Positions 45,609 through 55,872 of a stretch of 64,000 bases of DNA are shown here, piece by piece. The translations under genes and the position numbers were made by a program. The stretch's first letter is position 1. Every line of letters starts with the position of its first letter. Origin of the DNA: Deuterostichococcus epilithicus. Taxonomy: Eukaryota > Chlorophyta > Trebouxiophyceae > Prasiolales > Stichococcaceae. The stretch is taken from positions 2,108,001 through 2,172,000 of the forward strand of contig JAVTLE010000015.1 in the NCBI GenBank assembly GCA_033439295.1, in the 5' to 3' direction. A model generated the notes under the pieces. It was not told the origin of the DNA, searched no databases, and saw nothing but the letters and a program-made list of their open reading frames with translations.

Positions 45609-46485
45609 ACGGCCATCTTCGACGCCCGGCGGCACGCACGTGGGGCTTGCGCTTGAGCGACACTCTAGTCACTGGCATGAGTCGCGCAGCCGCCAAAGGC
45701 ATATGGGTAAGACAATATGGCATCGCCAGACAACCCGTTTCAGCCGTGTGGCCTGCTGCAGCCGCAGCAGACGACCTTCTGATTGTGCTTGAGGACGACG
45801 ACGACCTGTTTCTGCATCACACGTGGTTTTGATGGCAGCTTCTACAAGTGCGCGCGGCAGCGTCGCCGCATTGCGCTTCGTACCAGTGGTTTGTTCAAAG
45901 CAATGGTTTGTCCAGTAAATTCTGTCCGAAGAAACACTTGTGCCAAGCCTCCGGTGCCACTGAATTGCCATCGATGAAGCCACTGGAATTCATGCATGGG
46001 CAAATTTCGAGCTGAAGAGGATTTGCTCTGCAACCTTACGCTGGCGTGTTCGAGGACGGCGTTCCCATTCATTCATTCATTCACTGGAGTGCATTTCTGC
46101 AGTTGCAATTGCCGGCAGCCGCATGATCTTACCTTTCGGGGTCCTCTCTCTTTCTCTCTCTCAACGCTGTTGCCATCCAGCAGCTCGATCAGAGGCGTGG
46201 CAGCAAACGCTGACTGTGAATCGGTTCGTGACTTTGGGATCGACGTCGTGGGTTTGACGTCGTTGCAGCTGCTTCGCGCGTTCGTATTTGCCGCACTGGA
46301 ATCACCTAGCTGCAATATACATGTCTGATCGCCTCTGCGTGCCTGTTTCGGCAAAATAAACACGTGCATGGCGGCTCCAGCGAGGTGGCGCATCTGAATT
46401 TTCAAGCTGGGCGGCATGGCATGCGAAACCGTGAAGCAGGTGGCTTCCTTGTCCATGTCAGCACTCCAGGCTCCGAGATTGTTGA
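45609..46485. other. Intergenic region with simple repeats
   Basis: This separates two plus-strand genes. It includes a CATT microsatellite (about 46066-46083) and a CT-rich tract (46143-46162). The rest is AT-richer than the exons. No coding exon was recognised. Confidence 0.45.
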
Positions 46486-47475
46486 ATGCTGAAAGACAGG
46501 TTGCCACGGCGAACCCTTTGCACCACGCCCGCTGATGGCCAGCGCCATGCCGCGCAGGTGCCGGATGCCGATGCGCGATTGGCATGGGTGCACAGCATGC
46601 GGCGCACGTTCAGCCCCTCGGACATGATTGCAGAGGATGGCTCCATCCGGCAGGAATTCTTCAAACCCAAGCAGGTGCCGCCGCATGCCATGAATTGGTG
46701 GACCTGTGATATACACCAGGCATGGCGGCTCAGGCCTGACGCCGCGCCTGATGGTGCGCTGTCAGGTAGTGCTGGTCGACGAGAAAAAGTGGGGCATGGC
46801 CGAGCGCGACCTGCTGTACGAGGTGAGGTGTTCCGCCGAAGATCATATTGCTTATGCATGAAGGGGCATTGTTGCTGCAGCGACCACCGCGGCGTGACGC
46901 AAAGGCTATGATGGGCCACCATATCACATCACGCAAGCCTTCTGCTACGGTCATGCATCTATGGTGGCGGCCAGCGCTGGCCGCGCAACAGGCTGGAGCT
47001 GCCACAGGCACCGCATCTACTCTGCCAGTCCCAGTCATGGTGTTGTGCACAGGGGTTAGAGAAGCATGGGGTGGGGCGGTGGCGGCAAATCGCAGAGGAG
47101 TTTCTGCCAAAGTGGGACGACCAGGCCATCCGTGTCAAGGCGTCCCGCCTGCTGGGCAGCCAGAACCTTGCGCGCTACGTCAGCTGGAAGGGTGACAGGT
47201 GCGACGCCGCACCTGCTCAGCCACAGGAAAGGGAACCATCGTCAGTCTTGCAGACACAGGCGAGGCACCTGTCGACATCATTGCGTGGAGCCCTGCCGAA
47301 GGTGGTGTGTTGACGCTTTGGTGGCATCAGGGCGGCGGTCGACGCGGAGCAGGCGGCAAACAGGGCCATCGGCGAGGCCACCGGGTGCTGGAAGGCAGGC
47401 GTGCTGGTGGAGGATGATGATGGTAGCGTTGCCAGGGCGCTGGCGGCACGGGAAGCTGCGGCTGAGCCGCCATGA
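46486..47475 (+). CDS. SANT/Myb-domain protein
   Basis: An exon at about 46559-46673 encodes ARLAWVHSMRRTFSPSDMIA and ends GSIRQEFFKPKQ before a GTGCCG donor. The next exon (about 46768-46824) gives VVLVDEKKWGMAERDLLYE and a GTGAGG donor. The third (about 47057-47198) gives GLEKHGVGRWRQIAEEFLP, then WDDQAIRVKASRLLGSQNLA. Together KKWGMAERDLLYEGLEKHG and VGRWRQIAEEF form a SANT/Myb repeat with its spaced Trp residues. The last exon (AAVDAEQAANRAIGEATGCW, EDDDGSVARALAAREAA) stops at 47475. Single-repeat SANT proteins act in chromatin or transcription; the precise family is not recognised. The start at 46486 is a guess: the true first exon may lie upstream. Confidence 0.65.
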
Positions 47476-48125
47476 TGGGATGATGTTGCAGCAGCTGCCT
47501 CGTGGTCGTGAGGCGCTCGTGCACAGGCTGCGCTGAGCGCACTCATGACAGTCAAGGATAGTATCGGTGGACAGCATCCTGCATTTGTAGTGCGGAAGCC
47601 GATCATGATCGTCGCACTGCGGCAGTGCGGCGGCGGAACCCAGATTTTCGATGGGGCTGGACATCGTTCAGCGCAGGGGTGTTTGCTGCATGTTTGTGGA
47701 AGCCACGATCCAATTTGTACGGTAGGCTCGTGTGTTAAGGGAAGCATAGGACGACGGAAGGAGCTGTGGAACCAGAGCAGCTATTATGTAATCGATAAAT
47801 ATTGACGCAGGGCTTGCGAGCCCGAGCTGCTCATCGCAGTGTACGACTGGCTGCAGTCTCGCGAGCTGGCACGCGACCGAGGCGCGGCCCTCGGAGATCA
47901 GGTTGAAATCTTGCACCAATAACTACTGCGTGAGTGTTGTTGAGCTTTGAGTTGTCGTGCAATTGCAGAACCTCAGCCTCAAGTCTAGAAGCATTGCTGC
48001 ATTTCTCGTTCCTCTAGAAGCAATTGCCTCAACCCGGTGGACCCGGCCTCGGGGACCAGAGACGGGAGAGACCATCGCTGCCGGCTGAGGTGGCAGCATC
48101 TGCGTGCAGCCTGCATCCAGTACGT
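47476..48125. other. Intergenic region upstream of the RING-PHD gene
   Basis: About 650 nt lie between two plus-strand genes. It should hold the 3' end of the SANT gene and the promoter of the RING-PHD gene. No clear exon was seen. Confidence 0.4.
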
Positions 48126-51100
48126 ATGGCGATGGCAGCACAGCCCGAGGCGCTGAGCGGCATCACCTGCGGCATCTGCCACAACGACCACCTCCAGGCC
48201 GTTGGCGAACTAGAGAGCTGCTTCCACAGGTACAGTATTGTATGATGCAGAAGCCGCATGCTTCTGGCGAATGTACCGACTGCAACGGCCAAGGATGCAC
48301 GTGGTGATGCGCCCATGGCGTCGAGGGAGCTGGAGACTGCTGCCGGCGGTGACGGCAATGCTGCCCGTGCCTGCGCAGGTTCTGCTTCCCGTGCATCCTG
48401 CAATGGAGCCAGATCGAAAGCAAATGCCCCTTCTGCAAGGCGCGTTTCGGGCGGCTGGTGCACCGGCGGCTGTCGCCGGCGGCGCAGCGCGCGCCGGACC
48501 CCGGCCTCCAGGACCTGGACGGCAACGTTGTGGAGGTGCCGCAGTGCTCCCTCCGGTGCTGCATGCACAACAGCGCTGCAGGACGGAACCCTGACTGACG
48601 AGCCTCCCGGCTGGTGCACGGACGAGGTGTCAGAAGTACGCCAGGCATGCCCCGCACCTGGCTGGCATTTCAGATGCCGAGGCGAAACCTGCCCCAACCT
48701 GTGCCGCAGGTGCTGGAGGTGCCCGAGCGGGACCAGGGCGCAGCGGAGCCGGACCCCATGGCCGGCGTCATGTGCATGCACTGCGGCTCTGGCGAGGACG
48801 ACAACCTGCTGCTGCTGTGCGACGGTGGGCGCCCCACACATGGCATTCGGGTGCAAGCGGCTGCGCCCATGCCGTGCGCACTCGCAAGCAGTGCCTTCCG
48901 CCAGGAGTTTCTGCCATGTTTGCTCCAAGCATTGTCACACCAACAGCTCTGAACACCCAACGCCGACGGGTTCGCAATGTCCCTGCTCGGGCAGGCTGCG
49001 ATCGGGCGATGCACACCTGGTGCGCTGGGCTCATGGCGGTGCCTGAGGGCGAGTGGTTCTGCCCGGAGTGTGCGGCGCAGCAGCCGCACCTGCTGTCGGG
49101 GCCCGCCGGCGCCTCCGCCATGGCGCAGATGCTGCTGCTGCCGGACTCGGACGACGAGGCGGCCGCCGGCCCCGCGTTTGCGCCCCCACGGCGGAGCCGT
49201 CGGATGGCGGGCGGCCGCGGCGCGGCAGCGGGCGGCGGCCCCGGCTGCGCTCCGCACGAGCGCTGGAGGGCGGCACGGGCGTCGCGGCGGCAGAGGGGGC
49301 GACGATGGAGGCCCACCCTCTGAAAGATCCTGAGGACGGCAGCGGCGTGTCAGAAGAGGGGGAGGACGACGAGGATGACAACCTGCTGCTGACGCAGCGG
49401 CATGCCTTCACGTCGACGCAGCCGCCGAACGGGCGGTCACTCGCCAGCAGGTGCGGAGTCCGCTGTGCACCCGCATGCCTTGTCCGGCGGGCTATCCTCC
49501 GCCGGCCAGCAGCTGAATGCTCCGGCACCAGCACGGCGGGCCGCTCCGTCGCTCGCATGTACGCCGGCCTTCCAATCGGGCAGGTGCTGCTGCGGCGGGC
49601 TTCCCTCTCGTCGAGCATGCACGTGCTCGAAAGCACCGACGCCGTGGGGACAGCGTGAGGGTGCGATCGATTCAATCAGCAGCTCTGCTTCCTGCCATGC
49701 AGGAGGCGGCGGCGACTGATACGCGGCTCGGAGCGCACCGTCGGCGGCGCCCGCGGCGCGGTGGCGGACATGATGCGACGCGTGGGCAGCGCCGCCGCTG
49801 CAACGGACGAGCCGCCCTCCGCGGCGCACAGGTCTGTCTTCTGATTGCGCCATCCGGAGCTTTGTTTCTTCTAATCCCTTCAGTGCCGCTCGAGGGCTCA
49901 GGTTGGGGGGGCCAGTCCCAGCTGCCTGCTGCCGGGCGCTGCAGGCATGCCTTTCGGTGAGCCTCCCTGCGGAAGGCGAGGCCCCGCACGAGCTGCCCAA
50001 GAGACTCTGTACAGCCGTCACCCTGAATCCTGAAGATTGCCGCTTCCCGCTGTGCAGGCAGGTGCAGGCCATGCGGGACAGTTTTGCAATGCGGCGGGAG
50101 GCGGACCGTGCTGAGGAGGCCGTGGCGGCGGCGGCGGCGATGCAGGCCAGCTCCTCAGCCGGCGAGGGCTGTTCAGACGCAGCTGCTGCGGCTGCACCGC
50201 CAGCAGGCGCGACGGCGGCCGGCAGGCCAGCGGATCGTAGCGGGGCTGCCGGGAGAGGCGCGGCAGACGGCAGCAGCGGTGCGGCAGACGGCGGCACAGC
50301 CGAAACATCTGTGTCAGCAGCTTTCCGGCAGGAACTGGCGGAGGCGAGCGCCGCGGCCGCACCGCGGAATGCACTGGCGCCGCAGTTCAAGTGAGTTGCT
50401 GCGTACTATCAGGGCAGGGCCGTTCTGTCCACGTGGTCTCCACGCGCGCGCGTCAGCTCCAAAGATGCCCTCAAAATGCCTGCCGTCAAATGTGCTTGCG
50501 GAGTGCTGCGTTTGAAGACCGGCAATGTTGCCGGGCATGAGATACAGTCAACTCGAGCGTTCTGGTTCGTTTCCTGGGCTGTTTCTTGACCAGCTCAAAT
50601 CCAGTTGGCCCTAAAGACCCGAACTTTTGCAACAACCTTTGCTGCTTTGGGCAGGCGCCCGAGCACGCGGCGGCCGCAGCAGCTGCCGCACGTCAGCAGC
50701 CCGCCAGCCAAGCGGCAGGCGGTGTCGCACGCGACATCGCCGCGCTCGCCGTGCCTTGCCTCACCGCCCCGCAGCCCGCAGCCGCTCAACAGGCCGGCTG
50801 TCGGTGGCGCCGGCAGGAGCAGGGGCGTGAGCAGCAGCGGCTGGGGTGGCGGCAGTGCCGTCGGGGGCCCCTCCGGCCCTGGCGGGCTCATGGTGCAGCG
50901 CCCTGCTAGCCGCCATCTTGACTGGGCGGCGGTGGCGCCGCCGCCGCCGCCGCCATCGCCACGCCCGCTGGAGCAGACACAGCAGCAGCAGCAGCAGAAC
51001 GGCCATTCCGCGCCACACTGGCAGCAGCAGTCGCACCAGCTGCCACCGCCACAGGCGGACGGCAACCCACCCGTGTCAAGTCAGCCGCCGCCGCCGGCGC

Positions 51101-51248
51101 ATCACCATCCGCCACCACCAGCTGCGCCTGAGATTGGCGGCCACTCTGCCGCCGGTGCTCCCCAGCAGCAAGAGCCGCCGCCGCCGCCGCCACCGCTGCT
51201 GCAGCCACAGCCTGTGCCGGGGATCGTTGGTGGCTCCGCAGCCAGCGC

Positions 51249-51287
<39 letters not shown>

Positions 51288-52888
51288 ACAGCCTGCGCCG
51301 CCGATGTTGCAACAGCAGCCAGTGCCCAGAGCAGTCCAACACTTTGGCGGCGCCGCTGCCCGGCAGCAGCAACCATCGTTGCCGCTGCTGCCGCAGCCGT
51401 CCGCGGCTGGCTTACCAGCGGTCCTGCAGGATGGTGCATCTGCCTCCATCGGACCTGGCGCCGGCACTGCTCTGCACCCGCAGCAGCAACCTCCACCGGT
51501 AGCACTGCAGGGCAGTCGACTGGCAGCGCCACCTGGGAACTGTCCGGCCGCCAGCCCGGCAGCAGCGGATGTTATGCCGGCGGCGGCTCAGCAGCCAGCA
51601 GCAGCGCAGCATCCATCCGCAGGCCAGCCAATCGACGGCGCACCGGGTGACGGAGCACCACCTCAGCAGCCGGCGAGGCGGCAGCGGCGGCCGTGGCCCA
51701 GCATCCTCGAGCGCAGCGCATCGCCCGCCGTCCGCAGCCCTGCTGCATCTGCGGGGGCGCTGTCCGCTGGGTCGCCAGGCACTGGCATCCCTGGCGGTCC
51801 GGCGGCCGTCACGCCCGCCGCACAGGCTGACAGCAGCGGCGGCGGCCTGACAAAGGCCAGCCGGTGGGCGCCGCCGCCGTGGCTGCAGAATAGGGGGCCG
51901 GACTCGTGCCGCTGCGGCGGCTGCTGGCGCCGCGCCCGCTCCGCCGACGCCGCCGTCGTGGCAGCCACCGCCACCGCCGCCGCCGCAGTCGCCGGGCGCC
52001 TCCCTGGTCAGCAGGCCGGCAGCATCGGCGGCTGCGCCACAGCCGCCGCCTGGCGCAGAGTGTGCGACGGCCGCAGCAGCTGCTGCCGATGCGTACAGCC
52101 CGACCCGCGATGCGGCGGGCGTCGGCAGCAGCGGCGTGGCGGCAGCGACTGGCAGCGACAAGAGCACAGCAGGCATCGGCGGGGGAGGCGCCGCCGTCTC
52201 CGGGGGCAGCTCTGCCGCTCACCTCGTTGCTGCCGTCAAGCGGGCCGGTCTGGACGCTGGTCTGAGCGTTGACGAGCAGCGGCGCGCGCGGAAGCGACGC
52301 ACGAAAGAGACGGCGCCAGCGGTGAAGGACATGCTGAAGCCGCTCTACGCCGCCAAAACCCTGGACAAGGTGTGCCTAAAGTTGGATCGACGTCATGTCG
52401 CTGCTGCAGTGCCTCCGTCATGAGAGGTCCCAAAGGCGGGCTGTGATGCAGCTTGCACACGGCCAGTCGGTGGAGCTTGTCGGGCCCATTGGGAGGCCGG
52501 CGCACCTGGCGACCGAGGATGCACAAGCCGTAGGGTGCGCAGGGCTGGCTGGGAACATGCTCAGGTCCCCGCGCACTGATGCCTGCTGTTCACCACTTCA
52601 TTATCCGCCACATGTAAAGGAAGCAGAAGAGGAACGCCACAGGGGCCGTGTCGGACGGCGCAAACCCCTGCTCCCGGCACAGCCTCAACTCACGTCTACA
52701 ACACCTAAGGCAAAGCCCTTGACGGACTCGTCTTGTGGGCCCTTGCACAGGCGGCATTCAAGGCAGTTGCAATGGCGGCAACCGCGGAGCTGGCAGACAC
52801 TGTGGAGGTCACCGACATGACGGCCGATGATGTGCACGCCGCTGTGCAGCGGTCGCTGCGGCCCCTGGGGCTGAGCCTGCCGGACTGA
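48126..52888 (+). CDS. RING-PHD protein resembling PHRF1
   Basis: The start at 48126 (MAMAAQPEALSG) leads into a RING finger: ITCGICHNDHLQAVGELESC, FHR, then over an intron FCFPCILQWSQIESKCPFC. A PHD follows near 48.77-49.07 kb: VMCMHCGSGEDDNLLLLCDG, intron, CDRAMHTWCAGLMAVPEGEW, FCPEC. Then come RRSRRM-rich basic sequence, an acidic stretch (SEEGEDDEDDNLLL), the exon VGGARGAVADMMRRVGSAAA, and a long Pro/Gln low-complexity region (50.65-52.2 kb) entered by an in-phase GTGAGT intron at about 50.39 kb. The end is helical: KDMLKPLYAAKTLDK, then AAFKAVAMAATAELADTVEV, stop at 52888. RING, PHD, a long disordered region and a C-terminal helical domain is the PHRF1 layout; PHRF1 is an E3 ligase that contacts RNA polymerase II. 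Family assignment is by order of domains. A frame change near 51.89 kb is noted separately. Confidence 0.75.
51250..51285 (+). repeat. CAG tract encoding poly-glutamine
   Basis: About twelve pure CAG codons encode a Gln run inside the disordered region of the RING-PHD protein. Shorter CAG runs lie nearby (near 50.98 and 51.02 kb). Pure CAG tracts are prone to length change. Confidence 0.9.
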
Positions 52889-53754
52889 TGCCCCCTGCGG
52901 CGGCCTGCTGCGGCGGCCCGTCTGGGCGGCCTGCCGCGCAGAGGGTGGCGCCGTGTGCGTGGTGCTGTCGATGGCCAGCTGGGGGCGCCGCTGCCGCTGC
53001 ACGAGGCTGCATCGGCCGGCGTCAGGGGCATTGTCGGGCTGTGCGCGCCGCTGGCACCGGCGGGCATCCCTGCATGGTGGCATGTCCGTCATTGCAGCTG
53101 TCTGTGGAGGAAGCTTCTGGTGGTCAATGACTGCGCACTGTGTGTCATGTGCTGGAGAGAACCTGAAGTGAGACGCTTGCAATTTGCAATGGTGCCGACG
53201 CTGATGCCGGACGCATTTTTATGAGAATCCCAGAGAGGGAGTTCCTGTGGTCTCATGGTCTCCTGCAAGCACCTTCTGACGACATCAGGCCCAACAACCT
53301 GTGATTGGAAATGCACGAGTCAATTTGACTGAAAGATGCAACATTGAATGGCCTCCTGGATGGCGCAAGCAAACCACTGCAGGATTGTTCATCAGCGCCA
53401 ACCCACGGACCCCAAGCTGTTCGCTCGTTGATCCTACTTGTGAGCCATTTGACCTTGCTAGATCAGAGGCTCTGTCCTCGTTCACAGAACAACCAACACT
53501 GCCTTTGTCCTCAACTTCAAATCCGCATCATGATCTCGCCGAGGCTGCTCATGTGACCTGCCAGCAGCAGTGGCCCTGCCTTGGTCACATTGTTATCGCT
53601 CCATTCTGCCATTCCTGACGGGTGCGCGATGTTTTATGCAGCGGCACACTGTCTGCTCCGTCTGCTAGATAAACCAGCTGCTGCTTCATTACCAGCATCA
53701 TCGTGCTGATGACCACATCATGACGTGCGAGATGACCGTAACGCATTATGTAGT
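52889..53754. other. Intergenic region between convergent 3' ends
   Basis: This separates the RING-PHD stop from the stop of the next minus-strand gene. It is AT-richer toward 53.3-53.7 kb. Nothing coding was recognised. Confidence 0.4.
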
Positions 53755-55375
53755 TCACATGTCTCTCTTGAGGTCAGAGGGCTCAGCGGTGGTGCGGACG
53801 CCCTGTACGCGAGCAAAGAGATTGATTGATGAGTCAAGTACTGCCTGACACCAACCTGGATCTTTATTATGGTCGTGCACAAGCAGAAGCAGCTGCACGG
53901 CAGAAGCAGCTGCACGCCCCGCATGGTGCATGCGATATACTGCTGAGCTGCTGATGATGGGAGCAAGCAAGGACGAGCTCGACACCTGCAGGTCGTCTCT
54001 GGCTGGGTCAGCCACCTGCAGGTGGCAGACAGGAAGTTTGAGCCATCACTACTCATCCGCGCACTCACATCATTGTTTGCGCGAAGATGCGGATTCATTC
54101 ATTACTCACGTGGAGCTCATGCCCATACTTCTCAGCCCTGTAGGAGGAGGAGTAGTTGCCGAAGTAAAGTCACATCATGCTCCCCACGACATGGAGTTTG
54201 CAATGCAGCCCTAGCTGGCCAAAGCGTGCTGGACCGATTCTCGCATCATTTGATTATATCGAATTTTCCGAGGTTCGGGCAGGCGTAGCACGGTTTACCT
54301 GGTGCGTGCGGCCTTGCGGGCTGCCTATTTGCGCGCCTGCATCATGTCATCACAGCATAGACGTCACAGTTGGACACATACAATGGAAGCTGAACTCTTC
54401 AGCTGGTGAAGCCGAAGCAGGGCTTGTGCCGCTTCTTCCAGAGCAATAAGTAAGGACAGCAACCAAGCCTTGTGTCGCTGCAAATTTCAGAACGAGTAGC
54501 TCCGTCCATCATGTCAGCCTTGCCTCCTCTGGCCGCTCCGCTGCGCAAGACACAGCAACACCTCGTCAGGAGGCGCCTTATCATGCCGCTAGCAGGATAG
54601 GACGGACAACAGCACAGAGCAAGAGATGCGTCAGGCAAAGCGCTTGAATAAAATGCTGGATGCATGGCGGTTCTCACCAGATATCACACCGCCCTGCATG
54701 CAGTCACAATGGTGTCCTGAGTCACGGGCACGGCAGTATTGAGAAAAGCTGCAGGAGGCCAGCACAGCCTTACGCTGACTAGTATAGAACAGGGCGGGAC
54801 GAAATGTAAAGGCATGCCTTGTGCCCAGCAGCTGCTCTGGCAGCCGAACCATGGCCAAAGTGCTCCTTCTGCAGAGCATGCAAATTATAAAATTTTGTGG
54901 CAGCACAGCTTTCGACGAGTCAGAACCCAGGCCTGACTTGGAGCACACTTCTGCATGGCGCACAGCAAATGGGTATGTGCAGAAAGTGGCATCGTAGCAG
55001 CATTTGAGGCATTACTTGACCATTGCAGCGATGCAATCAACTCACAGGCACGCCCGTCTTGGTCATTTCCCCTGGCACCACGACGTGCTCGTCCAGTGGC
55101 TCTGCTGGAGGCTGCCGTACATGCATGGCGCGGACCAATGAGTCGTCAACAGCTGACAGTGTATGGCAGCAGCTTTCAGCAGCTCTTGCATGCCTGCAAC
55201 ACCCACTACTGGCATGGCACATCAACAGCGCTGGCCGCCAAGTGGTCCAGTGCGCGAATCTAGCATCACCTCATCATCAGCGATGTTGATGCCAAACTTT
55301 TCCTTGTTCAGGTACTCATCGGAGGCACTCATCGGCTGGCCTGGTGCAGGATCACATCCATAGTGTGGGGTCCGC
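53755..55375 (-). CDS. Unrecognised multi-exon gene beside the hAT element
   Basis: I do not recognise the product. Minus-strand exons with good splice sites are 55375-55270 (HYGCDPAPGQPMSASDEYLN, then KEKFGINIADDE before GTGATG), 55152-55046 (DDSLVRAMHVRQPPAEPLD, then VVVPGEMTKTGVP before GTGAGT), about 54140-54113 (AEKYGHELH before GTGAGT), 54015-53986 (VADPARDDLQ, a 30-nt exon) and a last exon GVRTTAEPSDLKRDM, stop at 53755. The 5' end probably lies upstream: an exon ending GLGRSG at about 55501 joins the first listed exon in phase and would run into the hAT insertion point at 55566. A Ser/Arg-rich frame starting with Met at 59909, beyond the element, is a weak candidate for the N-terminus. 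Confidence 0.45.
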
Positions 55376-55566
55376 CTGCCGGATCAGGCATGCATGCATG
55401 CTTACGCAGGATACAATGCCAGGCAGAACAGCCACACGAGCAGGCTGCTTCCCGATTGATTGGCCAAAGGCTCACTGCTCTGTCAGCCATCCATTACCCG
55501 CTTCGGCCGAGGCCTGGTTGGATGACACGGATCTGGCGGTTGTGATGACGATGCTTCCCACAGGGT

Positions 55567-55583
55567 CAGGGTTGCACCGCACG
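55567..55583 (+). repeat. hAT left terminal inverted repeat
   Basis: CAGGGTTGCACCGCACG matches the reverse complement of the right end at 16 of 17 positions. The CAGGG start is typical of hAT elements. Confidence 0.85.
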
Positions 55584-55598
55584 TCACTTTGCGCTGAC

Positions 55599-55621
55599 GT
55601 GCGGCCGTGCGCACGCGTGCG
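55599..55621 (+). repeat. hAT left subterminal repeat
   Basis: A 23-bp near-palindromic block (GTGCGGCCGTGCGCACGCGT and three more bases) recurs exactly at 59124-59146. Such subterminal motifs usually bind the transposase. Confidence 0.75.
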
Positions 55622-55872
55622 CACCGCGTGCGCACGGCGCACGGCAGGGAACGGCACTTTCGCACCGCTGCATGTTGGTATTCCCATCAGTGGGGGATGA
55701 ATCCAGCCACGAGGACTAGGTTGCCGCATTTGTCGCCGCGACGCCGCCCCTGTACAGTTGTTCACTATCAACGAACGCTACTTGCTGCTAGAGTTCGTTT
55801 GCGTGTGCTGTGACTGCTCTCAGGACTGCCAGCACGTGCGAGAGCCGCTCAAGTTTTTGAATCGATTGACTC

